From the NCBI GenBank assembly GCA_964016885.1, contig OZ024743.1:187737647-187801646 (forward strand): a stretch of DNA of 64,000 bases, in the 5' to 3' direction. The translations under genes and the position numbers were made by a program. The notes below the pieces were generated by a model that ran no database searches, was not told where the DNA came from, and worked only from the letters and a program-made list of their open reading frames with translations. Source of the stretch: Eledone cirrhosa. Lineage: Eukaryota > Mollusca > Cephalopoda > Octopoda > Eledonidae. Below, one piece after another: positions 34,741 to 46,248 of the stretch; within the stretch, counting starts at the first letter, position 1; every line of letters begins with the position of its first letter.

Positions 34741-34929
34741 GTTACAGAATATAAACAAACTGTAACAGTCATTAAGTGGACATATAGGGATATACACTCA
34801 CATATCTATATAGAGCGTCCAGGTGATGCTTTAGGACATATTTGGAAATTTAATGAAGCAACTCTAATCTAACTTGAATTCGGTATTCCTACCAAATCTT
34901 ACCATGGGTAATGACTGAAAGAATATGAT

Positions 34930-35310
34930 CATAAAATACAAGCGGCTGAAATAGGATTCCTCCGAAGGGTCTTTGGAGTAAAGTTACTTGATAAAGTGTG
35001 TAGCTTGGAGATCAGAGAGTCACTCCAGATAGAGCTGCTACTTCTCTGAATTGAGAGATCACAGCTCCAATACTATGGGCATATAGTTAGAATGTCTCAG
35101 GAAAGAATCGCTGGACAGATTTTAAGGGCAAAAGCAACTTGCAGGAGACCCAGAGGTAGACCTCAAGCAAGATGGTTGGATAACATCCATGAGCTTGGCT
35201 GGTCATGCTTGGGAATCGAGTTGGATCAGTTGGAGATGATTGTTTCTGACAGGACAAGGTGTGTTTGAGGACTCTGCCGCTGTGACCCTCTCAGGAATAA
35301 GTGAGTGAAG
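34930..35310 (+). pseudogene. LINE C-terminal fragment, another family
   Basis: With one stop it reads GFLRRVFGVKLLDKVCSLEI, SQLQYYGHIVRMSQERIAGQ and RRPRGRPQARWLDNIHELGW. This is the post-RT part of a non-LTR ORF2, with the usual basic GRP-R-RW motif. No RT core or tail is visible. Confidence 0.75.
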
Positions 35311-35437
35311 AAGAAAAGAACTCTAATCTAACAAAAGCAAAATATATTTTAATAAAAAGTTGTGCTAATGTTTTCAATAAGTTTACTTATAAAATTATTT
35401 TAGGAATCCACCTTTAGCTTTGAAGACAGCTTCAATC

Positions 35438-35900
35438 TCTAAGGCGAGTAAAATTCCCGAGATCCATGGACAAGTTCTCTCCAGCGGTCTCTGTCCCTCA
35501 TTATCGCTGCCATGTCCTGCATCTCCAACAGACCAGTGTCTGTCCTTAGGGCATCAACATACGTTAACCTTGGTCTTCCTCTTCTAGTGTGTCCATGTAG
35601 GGGCTCCCAAAGGAGTACTGAGTGCAATGTCAACTCTGGATGTCGGTGAGCATGTCCAGCTAACCTCAGTCTCCTCTGTGTCACTTTTGAGCTGACTTTT
35701 GGGATGCTCCCATACAGCTCTGAGTTTTTCATCCTCAGTGTATACTGATTAATGTTCAGAGCCCTCCTCAGCATTCTCGTGTAGCACCCATCCCACATCT
35801 GAGTGAGTTTCTTGGTCAGTGTCCAAGTCTCAGACCCATACAGCAGCACAGACTCCACTACAGCAATGAAGCTTCAATACAAGGCTGAAATTGTTGATAT
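35438..35900 (-). pseudogene. LINE C-terminal fragment, minus strand
   Basis: A 139-codon open frame (35439-35858) reads SVLLYGSETWTLTKKLTQMW, CYTRMLRRALN, RLRLAGHAHRHPELTLHSVL and GRPRLTYVDALRTDTGL, then RDRDRWRELV. This is a post-RT LINE C-terminus of a family different from the ones at 34.2 and 52 kb. It is open over its length but has no catalytic domain. Confidence 0.8.
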
Positions 35901-35945
35901 AGCTGCACTAAATAACCCTTATTCAATTTGGATATCACCTGACCA

Positions 35946-36155
35946 ATGGCGGCCGGAAGTCTTGTCACCCCTACATATTGTTTTTAACTTTCATTATTCT
36001 TTGTTTTAATAATATAATATATAATATCATTAGTTATAATATATAATAATAATAATATAATTTTCTTATAACATTTAATAATAATAATATCATTTTCTAA
36101 TAATAATAATATCATTTTCTTTTTGGAAGGGGGTGACAACACTTTCGGACCACCC
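35946..36155. mobile_element. TIR element with AT-rich interior
   Basis: TGGCGGCCGGAAGTCTTGTC plus ACCCCT (35947-35972) is an imperfect inverted match to 36128-36152 (AGGGGGTGACAACACTTTCG then GACCA). The interior is almost pure A/T with ATA/AAT repeats. This fits a MITE or a solo pair of DNA-transposon ends. The superfamily is unknown. Confidence 0.6.
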
Positions 36156-36162
36156 TGTACAC

Positions 36163-37379
36163 TATTGGGAGTATATTGATTAGTCTTCCTTTCAACCATG
36201 TTCCAAACATAGTAGTCCTTGGGATTTAAATATGTTTCATTCTCTTTTTAAAGTTTGTGATAGGTGGAGGCTAATATACTGTAGAAAATGTTACATACAT
36301 GAAGAAAACTCTATATGGTCATTTGATCTGCTAAAAATAGCAGCCAAATCTCCCCTAAAGTCGTTTGACATTGTATTTGTGTTTGATTTTTTCATGTGAT
36401 ATAAACTGGACACCACAGATGGCAGCCTTTATGTAATCCTAAGAGAGAATAGAATAAACGTTGGCTTGCTGACACATTACATTTTCTAAATGTTTTCTTA
36501 CACAGTTCAAACTTTCCTGGATTAAAAGGTAGAAGAATTTTTCATTTCCTGCCAATTGTCTTATTAGATGTTATCAACAAATGTGACATTTCCTATTCAA
36601 TACAATGGCTTTATCTTCCATATTTAGAGAGTCACAAACCAATAGTAAGCAGCCAATCATAACACATTTCTTTTCAAAGCATCTTCGTTTTATTCTCATA
36701 CCCACATATCATCTTTATTCATCTCCTCTTTGCTCCCTCTCTCTCTCTGTCTCTCTTATTTTGGTTGTCTCTGCTCCAAATTATATTTTAAGAAAACATT
36801 TTTTGATTTTTCAATTTCAGTTTTAATATTTTTTTTATTTCCACTGGATGTTTTTACTTTATGTATATAATTCAATATTTTCAATTATCTTTGATAATAA
36901 AAAAGAAAATTAAAAAAATGTTTCCTCTGTCTCACTTCTCTTTTTCTTTATGCTAATGAAATATATCTATCCCTTCCTCACCCAATTTAATTTTATTAAT
37001 ATATTTGTACATTTGTATACTTTTTAAATTTTTCCTGTCATCTTTTACTACTAAAATCGTCAAAGTTATATTTTTTAAGCTACATGTTAAATTAACACAG
37101 AAACCTTAAATGTCTAAAACACATGTTACAAACCTATTTCCTTTTTTCATCCTCTTTCTTTGCATTTCTTGAATGTGTAGCATATGCATATGTCTGTGCA
37201 TTGGATAGGGAATAATGATGGAGTAGGTGGGGTAGCTGAGAATTGAATAGATAAGGTAATCAAAACAGTTAGATTTAACTAACAGAATTATCAAATTCAA
37301 AATAGTCTTAGGCAGGCAATAGGATGTCAACAGTTATCTCAAGCTACACACCACAAGAAAGCCTAAGTAAGGAACAAAA
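36163..37379. other. Unassigned AT-rich sequence
   Basis: No supported gene. A CT-rich run lies at 36736-36755. A segment at 36315-36360 resembles 16440-16500 (old dispersed repeat). Confidence 0.45.
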
Positions 37380-37830
37380 GGATCAATTCTATGAGCATCT
37401 TTTGCAGACCTCATCATTCTAGTTGGCAACTTCAATGGGAATGCTGGTCTACACCAGGTTGGATACCCTGGAGTAGACTGTGGTTATGGTTATGGCTCGA
37501 GAAATTTAGAGGAAGTGAGGTTCCTAGAATTCTGTGATGTAAATTAAATGATTATTTGCAACCCTAACTTCAAAAAACCAGCCTGTCATTTATCAGTAAG
37601 GCCAGATTAACTTTTTATTCATAAAAAAATGACAGAATATATTGAATGCTAAATCCATCCCCAGAGAAGATTGCACAACACAACATAAATTAGTTATTAG
37701 TGACATCAGAATAAGCATATGACAGAACAATAAATGCAGGGAAAATATGGAGAATGAGAGTATGGAAAGTGGAGGATCTGACTGTTAAATATAGGTTTAG
37801 GAAAGCTCTATGTGATACATATGACAGATA
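37380..37830 (+). pseudogene. LINE endonuclease fragment
   Basis: The frame reads IILVGNFNGNAGLHQVGYPG then GYGYGSRNLEEVRFLEFCDV. This corresponds to the GDFN and adjoining region of an APE-type endonuclease of RTE-like elements (here GNFN, catalytic Asp replaced by Asn). Continuing, CNPNFKKPACHL and a decayed linker are visible. Multiple stops. Confidence 0.7.
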
Positions 37831-37879
37831 TATATGACATAGACAACGATAGGAAGTTGTCTTTGAGAGGTACAATTGC

Positions 37880-38165
37880 ACAAGGTCAGTTTTTATCACC
37901 TTATCCCAGATCTTCTGTCTTCCTACTCCATAGCTTCAATGAACTTTGATCACCCTGCACCTTGTTATACAGCTATCATCCTTCATATGCTTCACATGAC
38001 CATATCAACACAATTTCCTCTCTAACATACTACATTTGATCCCTCTTAAGCCTAATTTCTCTCTTGGTTCATTTACACTTTGCTGTTTATGTATATTACT
38101 ATTACACATCTATTGGAGCATGCATGCTTCATTTCTTTCCAGTATTCGCAGGTCCTCTGCAGTGG
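37880..38165 (-). pseudogene. LINE C-terminal fragment, minus strand
   Basis: On the minus strand, GGAAAGAAATGAAGCATGC, GGTCATGTGAAGCATATGAAG and a GGAGTAGGAAGACAGAAGATC-like segment follow the order of the post-RT region at 42000-42300. It is diverged and not open. Confidence 0.5.
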
Positions 38166-38489
38166 GAGATGAATTTGTGTTGCTTTTGGTTTTCCATGCC
38201 TGAAATAAAGAGGAATGTTTGCGTGGGCGGTGAATTCATCTTTGTCTTTATTAGTGCTCCGACTCTTCATCTCTGTAGTCCATTCATCATATGAAACAAC
38301 AACCAAGTCTATAATAATGTTTAGGAGGAGTAGTAGCAGAAGTAGTGGCTTTTGTGATAGAAATTTAGACTAGTGTAACATATTATGTGCTGCTGAGTTT
38401 TGATTGGTCCAAGTGATTATGGTGGTGCTTTGGGGGAAGGCGGATCGAAATGGAAATCTTTAAGAGAGGACTGAGGAAAAACAAAAGGG

Positions 38490-38580
38490 AGCTAGGTGTA
38501 ATTGGGTAAGGTCGGCTTTTATCACCTCATCCCAGGTCATCTTGGGTCTCCCCACTCCGTGGTTTCCATCGACGAATATA
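38490..38580 (-). pseudogene. Short LINE C-terminal fragment
   Basis: TTATCACCTCATCCCAGGTC and TGGGTCTCCCCACTCCG mirror the GRP-KTWDE coding block; compare 37888-37930. Too short for a family call. Confidence 0.4.
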
Positions 38581-38721
38581 TCTATAGATTTTGCCAATAC
38601 TGTGTGATTAAGTTAAACATAGGATAGATTCAAAGATTGTTTTATGTAATCTCTCAATCTTTATGTAGACAAACATTGATTGGTCAGATGGACTAGTTTT
38701 GGTCTTTATACTTAAATCTCA

Positions 38722-38905
38722 TTAAGAGCAGTGGACTGGCACAGTTGTTAGAGTGTCAGACAATATGCTTTATGATATTTAGATATGACCCTTTAGGTTC
38801 TGAGTTAAAATCCCACCAATGTCATACCTTTGAGGTTGATATATTTGGCATTCCCCTCCCAACAAATTGCTGGCCTTGTGACTAGATTAGAATCACTATT
38901 TAGAT
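38722..38905 (+). mobile_element. Family 1 SINE, diverged
   Basis: GACTGGCACAGTTGTTAGAG (A-box side), GGTTCTGAGTTAAAATCCC (B box) and CTGGCCTTGTGACTAGATTAG (3' part) are in order. The central body is diverged. Confidence 0.7.
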
Positions 38906-40090
38906 CTCATTTTCAACAGACCACTTTTCAATTTTTTCCTGGAGACATTCTGATATTTGTTATCAGATGAGGTGACAATTATGGACATATGTTGGTCTTA
39001 TTAGACGACAACATTGAGATATAGAAAAATAAGTTTTTATGCTCTCTCTCACAAGCTTAAAAATTCAATATTCTGTGAAACTAATCTTTAATTTCTTCAA
39101 ATGCCTCAGTGTGAGTGTGTGTCCATCAAACATATACACCAGGTCCAGACACAAAGGAACCAAACTCCCACTGTCAGTGCCTCCGTCTCTCCCACTCTCC
39201 TTATCTATCACTATTATGAGCTAATGGTGGCCCACGTGCTGGCCAACCTATGGCCACGGCGGACAGAATAGAGAAAGCAATCTCTTCAAATTATCTCTCC
39301 TTTTTCTTTAAGATTTACAACCTATTCCTTCTAACTTTTTCATTTCATTTTCCAACTAGAGAATTTTAATTAATGAAGAATTCTTTTGGTATATCATTCA
39401 ATGCAGTAGCTTTAAATTTCCTTATAAGTTGCATGAGTGCATAGTCATGTACTACCTGTAGTGTTGTGCATATCAAAATATGGCTGTTCAGTGCCTTTAA
39501 AATGTTGTAACACAAATTAATATGTTGTTATGTAGCAATCAATCTATTACTTTTCTTCAAAGCATTAAAGGTTGTGCTTAGTGGTAGGGAAAATGAAACA
39601 AACTGTTATCCATTACCTAGCCAAATTATATAGATTAATGCCACTGTCTCACTTAATTTATTTCCATTAGCTCAAATTTTGTAACTATACCCATTATATG
39701 AGCCACAATTCTTCATAACTCTTTCTACTTAAAAAAAATGTAAAATATCTGTCCTTTGATCACAGTAGGCTTTAGAAGCCTATGCTTGCCTGATGACATT
39801 TAATGTAATATATATGATATAATGATGATGTTATACACACACACACACACATATCTATATATGTCTGTGTGTCTAAAGGGTCAGTTTTTCTGAATAAGTA
39901 TGACTGGGTGGGATAGATGTGGACAACCCATCTAAAAAGCAGTTACTCTAAATACAAACTGACACACAGTAGGTAGGATGCATACCTATTGCCAAACATC
40001 CTATCTAATGCTGGTTGTACAATAAAATACAGTTAGTTTACACTGTAAAAGTGGTTCGAAATAGAAAGGACATCCAGACAAAAGCCTCAA
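38906..40090. other. Unassigned AT-rich sequence
   Basis: No supported gene. A short CA run lies at about 39834-39850. Confidence 0.45.
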
Positions 40091-40215
40091 CAATTCATAA
40101 CATACACATTATTTGTTTGAGCAGATCTGAAAACACTGAACCTCACAGAGATGATGAAGGAAGCTATGCGGGTGGAGGGAAGCTATGCTGGTCAACATAT
40201 GCAAGCATAGAAAAA
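40091..40215 (+). pseudogene. Trace of RTE-like LINE 3' end
   Basis: CTGAAAACACTGAACCTCAC, GAGATGATGAAGG, ATGCTGGTCAACATATGCAA and GCATAGAAAAAC..GATGATGAATGG echo the end of the LINE at 34600-34720 in the same order. It is strongly eroded. Confidence 0.4.
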
Positions 40216-40924
40216 CATATGGAAGATGATGAATGGAATTCATGACTGCCATAGTTTTAGGTGTTTTGTCAAGTACATTTGTTGAGGCTAACTGTCATTT
40301 CCTCTCATTCATTTCCACTTTCACTTTGAATGAATCGCAAGTTATATTTATATTTGCTCTCCTGCTTCTTTCATTATATCATTGTGGTTTTGCAACAAGT
40401 TGGCTTCAACCAACGATTTATCAGGAAACACTATTTGCTTGCATCTCTCTGTGGAGAAAGTACTGAAAATTAAAAAACGTTCTATGACCAAAACACTCAT
40501 ATAACAGTTAAAACGGTGGGATGCACACACACATATGTATGTGTATACATATATATATATATATATCTTCATAATACAATGCAAGTGACAACGACAAACA
40601 CTTTGTACATGATTTGTTTAGGAAACAGTAACCTGATATCTCTCTCTCTCTCTCAGTGTTGATATGGTGGTCAGTACTTAGAGCAGTTGTTATCTATTTG
40701 CCTAATTGTCTATCTACTTACATATCTTTTTGCGAGAAGAACAACCACAACAAAGTCATAATAATTTAGTCCATATATGTTTGATAAGTGTTAAAGAAAA
40801 TTGAGGATTCAAACATCGTTACATAGAATATTGTAATGAAGGACTTATTAAATTAAATATTTTTTTACTATAAATCCTGTAATTATATAATCTACTACCC
40901 CTACCCACCAACAACACGAGAAAA
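40216..40924. other. Sequence sharing a dispersed motif with 43060-43100
   Basis: CAACGATTTATCAGGAAACA at 40411 resembles CAACGATTTATGATCAGGAA at 43060, each followed by CTATTT. It may be an old repeat. TA and CT runs lie at 40545-40566 and 40640-40655. No gene is supported. Confidence 0.4.
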
Positions 40925-41200
40925 TGAGATCGAGTTTGTGTAGGTGTCACGACAAAAAACACACAGTCCACGCTGTAATGTGGCCGTGTAGGTAACACGG
41001 TAAAAAGTTCCCAGTTCCACACTGTAAATGTGGTTGGTGTTAGGAAGGGCATCCATCCGTAGAAAACCTGCCAGATAGTCCTATATGAGCAAGACACGGT
41101 CACCCGACCAGCCTTGCCTCAAGTGGGACAACTCCCGTCTAACCCATGCTAGCGTGGAAAATGGACGTTAAACGAAGATGATGATGATGATGATGATGAT
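40925..41200 (+). mobile_element. SINE-type tail element with (ATG)n end
   Basis: It contains two module-like blocks (CACGACAAAAAACACACAGT and CACGGTAAAAAGTTCCCAGT), GGTTGGTGTTAGGAAGGGCA, CCCATGCTAGCGTGG and AATGGACGTTAAACGAAGATG with an ATGATGATG tail. The head is absent. Confidence 0.8.
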
Positions 41201-41501
41201 ATTTGAAGGAAAAGAATGACTTAAATCAAAATTTTTGATTTAATGTTATAATATTATATTATGAGTTGGTAGATCCAGTAAGTTCTTTGTTAACTTCGGT
41301 GGGAAGAATTTTAGAGATTCCTGGTTAACTTGGGTTGGAGAACTTTCTCGCATTCGTCTGTCTGTGGCGATTGTCAAACTGTGATCAGGGTATGTTGAAA
41401 TGTGTGACTATATATAAGAGAGATTTGGATGTGTCTGGGGTGTGGCATGTGGTGTTAATGAGTGTTGTTGATGATAAAGGTCCGGAGGAATTAAAGTATA
41501 C

Positions 41502-41507
41502 ACACAC

Positions 41508-41549
<42 letters not shown>

Positions 41550-41550
41550 A
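41502..41550. repeat. (CA)n microsatellite
   Basis: A nearly uninterrupted CA run, continuing with CATACACATACA variants to about 41585. Preceding sequence 41300-41500 holds no supported gene. Confidence 0.95.
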
Positions 41551-41585
41551 CGCACATACACATACATACACACACATATATATAT

Positions 41586-41945
41586 ACACTCAGAAAATGG
41601 TGAGGTTGTAAGATAAGGGTGTTTGAGAAGGTGGTCGTAAACATACTCTCCTGCTGGTTTTATTTGATTAGCTGACCTGTGATGAGTATATAATGGCATA
41701 GCTGAATCAACTCTTCCAAATCCATAAAGAATATCTTCTACAAATTTCTATATCAAAGATGAATTTATGTGCTTGTCTGGGTTTTAATGAGATGTAAGAT
41801 ACATGTCTTTTGATAAGAATGGGATGACAGGAAAAAGAGAAAAGAAGGATAGTTTGGGAACATTTGTCAAAGATGTGTTGTTGATATTGGTCTGGGAGAG
41901 GAAGTGAATATGTGAGCCAGCATGTCCCCACCCCCACACACTTCC
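41586..41945. other. No recognisable feature
   Basis: Open frames on the minus strand are short and unfamiliar. Confidence 0.4.
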
Positions 41946-42425
41946 TAAAGGTTTCTCTCTAAAAATGAAAGGCAGACTACATGATGCCTGCATACAAACA
42001 GCAATGTTACATGGTAGTGAGACATGGGCATTGTGTGCAGAGGATCTGCGCAGACTGGAGAGGAGCGAAGCTTGTATGCTCCGTTAGATGTGAACGGTAA
42101 AGCATACATGAACTAAATGAAAAATTAGGAATTAGAGGGATCAGATGTTGTTTACTCGAGAGAAGACTACATTGGTATGGTCACGTGATGTGCATAAAAG
42201 ACGACAACTGTATAAAAAAGTGCAGGGCGATCAAAAGAGATGGAAGCTATGGAGTAGGCAGACCCAGAAAAACCTGGGACGATTTGATAAATTCCCACCT
42301 TACACAATTACACCTCTCCAAGACAATGTCACTGGATCGAGATCTTTGGCACTACACAGTAATACAGAAGACCCGCCTTGCCTAAGTACAAAGCAAAACC
42401 TACATTCAGTAGGCACCTCTTAACC
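41946..42425 (+). pseudogene. LINE C-terminal fragment related to the RTE-like family
   Basis: AAAGGTTTCTCTCTAAAAATG parallels 34229 of the LINE above, followed by GCAATGTTACATGGTAGTGA, GACATGGGC..GCAGAGGATCTG and later the post-RT blocks CGAGAGAAGACTACATTGGT, GGTCACGTGATGTGC and GGCAGACCCAGAAAAACCTG. Frame changes are frequent. It looks like a sister subfamily of the 32.6-34.7 kb element. Confidence 0.65.
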
Positions 42426-42519
42426 AAAAATACACCCCCATCGCACTACCCCAACCCCACCCCCATCAACACCGCCCCTTTCTCTGTAAAGTTATGTTGG
42501 TACCACAACATTTAGTCCT

Positions 42520-42780
42520 AAATAAATGAGGTCGTGTAGGTGTCACAACAAAAAAACAATAACAACACAAAGTCCACGCTATAATGTGACCGTGTAAGTA
42601 ACACAGTAAAAACCTCCCAGTCCACACTGTAAACGTGGTTGGTGTTAGGAAGGGCATCCAGCCATATAAAACCTGCCAGACAGTCCTATACGAGCAAGAC
42701 AACCAATCTTGCCTCAAGTGGAACAATTCCTGTCTAAACCCATGCTAGCGTGGAAGATAGACATTAAACATTGATAATGA
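42520..42780 (+). mobile_element. SINE-type tail element
   Basis: The same block order as 40925-41200: module-like CACAACAAAAAAACAATAAC, CACAGTAAAAACCTCCCAGT, GGTTGGTGTTAGGAAGGGCA, CCCATGCTAGCGTGGAAGAT. It ends without a clean ATG tail. The two copies are 1.6 kb apart in the same orientation. Confidence 0.75.
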
Positions 42781-43710
42781 TTCTAATTCTATGTATCTAT
42801 TATATATATACACAGACTCTTACAGAGAACACATATGATTTTTTAATGTTGTAAATCTAAATACTATTTCAGAAAAGCAATAACCATCTTCCATTGCACA
42901 CAACAACATTTTATTTTTATTTTTCAAGTATTTTTTGTGAGTACAAATAGAAATACTACGTGAGAAGGGAATTCCAATGAATTGCAAGTATTGTTTGTGT
43001 TTACTTCCGTGCTTCTTTCAAAATGGAAATGTAGCTGGATCACTAACTATATCTGACCAACGATTTATGATCAGGAAATACTATTTACACACAGCTACCT
43101 CTAGTGAAACAATATAGTATTCAAAAATATTTCTATATTCTGTAGCTATATGTTGAGGTGATGCTATGCTATACATACACATATATTCATACATTTAATT
43201 TTTTAATGTTGCATGATTAAATCATATTTCTAAAAACTAATACTTCATTATATTTATTCAACTCCACATGAAGAAATACTATATGATTTTATCAATATTA
43301 ATGTTGAAAGTGGATCAGCAAAGAGAATTGACAGATATGAGTGAGAAGTGTTAAACAAGGAAAGGAGAAAAAAAGAACTTGGTAGGTGTGGTAACACGCA
43401 GAAAAAGAAGGTAGTAAAAATGAAGTGAAAGAATGCAAGAAGAAAATAAAGATAGCACTGCATGAGAGAGAGGTGAAGAGAGAGAAATAAAGGTATTTAA
43501 CTATATACTCTTACACATTTAATATTTCAACGATGGATACTTAAATTATGTTTATGAAAGGCAATAAAATAAACCTACTGCACAGAAAAAAATTTATTTC
43601 ACTTCGTTTTAAATATTCTTAGGGAGTAGAAATAAAAATGTATAATATTTTTATTTTTTATCAACAACAAATACAAACACTAAGTAGAGGAAGAAATAAT
43701 ATATATATAT
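42781..43710. other. Unassigned AT-rich sequence
   Basis: No supported gene. It contains the second copy of the motif shared with 40411. Confidence 0.45.
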
Positions 43711-44158
43711 ACTAGACCTGAAAAATGCGCAAGCTCAAAAGAGCCACAGAATGTTATAATAAACCTTCGAAAGTGTGGGACTAAAGTTGATGCTCAAAAA
43801 TATTGTAATCATTATCTATAGTACACTCTGTAGCATCCTTTTATAAAACAAAAGACTCATAACGAACTCAAGACGACACGATAATTATTTAAGCTAATGT
43901 TCAATATCTCATATTAGATGTTTAGTAATGATTAATACGAAATGCACTTAAACCGAATTCTATATTATAAATTCACTTAAATAATTATCGTGTCGTCTTG
44001 AGTTCGTTATGAGTCTCTTTTTTTATAAAAGGATGCCACAGAGTGTACGATAGATAATAATTACAATATTTTTGAGCAACAACTCTAGTCTCACACTTTT
44101 GAAGGTTTATTATAACATTCTATGGCTCTTTTGAACTTGCGGATTTTTCAGGTCTAGT
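43711..44158. mobile_element. 448-bp foldback element with 183-bp inverted arms
   Basis: Arms 43711-43893 and 43976-44158 are long inverted repeats, starting ACTAGACCTGAAAAATGCGC on one side and ending with its close complement on the other. The inner arm ends are almost perfect (GACGACACGATAATTATT and complement). An 82-bp AT-rich spacer separates them. No ORF is present. It fits a foldback-type MITE or other non-autonomous DNA element. The flanks are TA-rich, so the target duplication is unclear. Confidence 0.9.
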
Positions 44159-44805
44159 TTAATATTTTTTTAAGGCAACGCTTGTAATAACTCTAGTTAA
44201 ACATGATATATATTAATAATAAATTATCGTTGTAATGTAATTAGATTATATAATTGTTACTTTATAAATATTATTGTAAGATGTATAAAAATATTTTCAG
44301 ACTTTTAATATAAACAACTACAAAAAACAATCAATATTAAATAAATATATTACATACAAATAGTCTAACATAATAATAAAAAAATAATCTAACATAATAA
44401 TAATAAAATAATCTAACATAAAACGAACAATAATATGGACAAATATACAAGTAAATATGATACAACCAATATTATAAGCATGTTATACCGAACTGAAAAA
44501 AAAATAGTTAATATAAATTTTAAAAAATCATATATAAATTAACAATATAACTTACCAAACCGAGAAAAATATTTTGGTGATAAAAGACGAAATACAGGAG
44601 GAAGGTTCGAAAGCGAAACGATAAATAAACGTGCAAACAAAGTGGCGGATGCTTTTGAACAACAATTACTCTCATTTGTTGATTAGCCAATAATACGATG
44701 AAATTAGCCAATAAGACGATACATTACAAAAGATGTTTATATATATATATATATATATATATTAATTCAAAATATTAACAAAATAGATATTCTTGTGATC
44801 AAGTA
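44159..44805. other. Very AT-rich sequence
   Basis: AATA/TAATA-rich sequence, with ATCTAACATAATAATA repeated two to three times near 44370-44420, and a (TA)n run at 44741-44762. No gene. Confidence 0.5.
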
Positions 44806-44872
44806 TATTTTATTATACATATTTCAGAGGTACTGAGTAAAGTTAAACAATACGTCCTCATCAGATAAAATA
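44806..44872 (-). ncRNA. Type I hammerhead ribozyme (family 2)
   Basis: On the minus strand all core elements are present. An 8-bp stem I pairs TATTTTAT with ATAAAATA (44865-44872 with 44806-44813). CTGATGA follows, then stem II GGACGTATTG/CAGTACCTCT, about ten pairs with one mismatch around a 12-nt loop. GAAA comes next, then a 3-bp stem III (ATA-TG-TAT) and an AUA cleavage triplet, with the cut between 44814 and 44813 in plus coordinates. A tiny stem III is what is described for hammerheads of Penelope-like elements and retrozymes. The same strand encodes the RT fragment 80 bp upstream. Confidence 0.85.
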
Positions 44873-44954
44873 AGATGATGCATGACATACCCTGACATGG
44901 TAGATGGTTAAGATTCAGTCATGGTAGTGAGTAATATATGACAAAACTCAATAT

Positions 44955-45480
44955 TTATACCTTAATATTGAGAACATGAGAAAAATATATAATACATACA
45001 ATAGAGAGGGTACGTGTAATACAGCTTAAAAAATCCATCTGGATGAATTTATGGTTTTTCTTATCATCTATATTTTTATACCAATCAATCACTTCATTTG
45101 TATCCTTCCACAAGCTCAATTTAGACCTCAATTTCAAAATAGGTAGAATTCTATCAATAATATTTTTACTGATTACTCCAATATCCGATTTGGATGGAGC
45201 AATCAGTCTAACTGGCAGGTCTTCCTCAAAGTTTCTTTTGTGATCTTTAAATTTGATCGTCGGCTGTCTAGGTGTAAGAGGCTCGGTTCTTCCTTCAATT
45301 CCTAATTTTGCAATTAATTTATATGCATCATTATTGATGTCTGTAAGATCTTCAGCCGGGGCTTTTTTATAATTTTTCCTTAGTTCTTTTAAAATCAAAT
45401 CATTATATTCATCTTTATTTATCCCATATAAATTATTTGTTTTGTCAGTGCTTCCAATTGATTGTAAAACTCATTCTTTG
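44955..45480 (-). pseudogene. Reverse-transcriptase fragment, possibly Penelope-like
   Basis: The continuous frame (about 45450 to 44955) reads NLYGINKDEYNDLILKELRK, then PLTPRQPTIKFKDHKRNFEE, PVRLIAPSKSDIGVISKNII and IQMDF, the start of the first catalytic Asp motif. After that the homology stops. The KDHK..RLI.PSKS..G.ISK pattern is the fingers/palm entrance of an RT type that I have seen in invertebrate repeats. I cannot name the clade with certainty; the hammerheads on both sides favour a Penelope-like element. The rest of the RT (YxDD box) is missing. Confidence 0.6.
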
Positions 45481-45608
45481 ATTTATTCATTGAACCTTGT
45501 TTAACTTTTAAATATATATATATATATATATATATAAAAGACGTAAAATAAGAAAATATTTTTTAAAAAAATTTAAAAAAAATTTTTTACTTACTTACTT
45601 AAATTTTC

Positions 45609-45690
45609 ACTCCAACTAATTAGTTTCTGCAATGGGATAAAGACAGTTACGTAATCCAACTGTCGAGAATTCATTGCGTCATCAGGGAGT
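45609..45690 (-). ncRNA. Type I hammerhead ribozyme, copy 1
   Basis: Identical to the motif described in detail for copy 4 (47570-47651), on the opposite strand. The predicted cut lies between 45614 and 45613. Confidence 0.85.
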
Positions 45691-46166
45691 CTATTCTCAG
45701 TTAAGTCTCCAGGCAATGCGCGGACACTGGCGGCTCATATAAAAATAATAATAATTCGGTAGATCGAACAGCTGGCGAGGACTGGATTCTATGTACCGAA
45801 ATTCTCACTGCTTCAGGTCAAATGGCCGATTCTAAAGAATCAATCACGTGACACAGAGGCTAGTTAGAAGGAATGGGATGGTAAGATGACTGACGCCTAC
45901 TAACACCCCAAAAAATTTTTTTAGAAGTGATTTTGGCAAGTTTGCTCGACAAATCAGTGATTTGGAGATAAATATAGATAATTTAATATATCAACTAACA
46001 TAAGCGCACAGATGCACGCCCATGCTAGCAAATACACAGGTTATGTCATAGTACCTAGGTGGTTCAATGCAGGAGAATGCAGAACAATAATATAAAAGAC
46101 GTAAAATAAGAAAATATTTTTTTAAAAAATTTTAAAAAATTTTTTTACTTACTTACTTAAATTTTC

Positions 46167-46248
46167 ACTCCAACTAATTAGTTTCTGCAATGGGATAAAG
46201 ACAGTTACGTAATCCAACTGTCGAGAATTCATTGCGTCATCAGGGAGT
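46167..46248 (-). ncRNA. Type I hammerhead ribozyme, copy 2
   Basis: Same 82-nt motif as copy 1 with no change that I can see. The predicted cut lies between 46172 and 46171, so a transcript spanning copies 1 and 2 would release a 558-nt unit. Confidence 0.85.
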
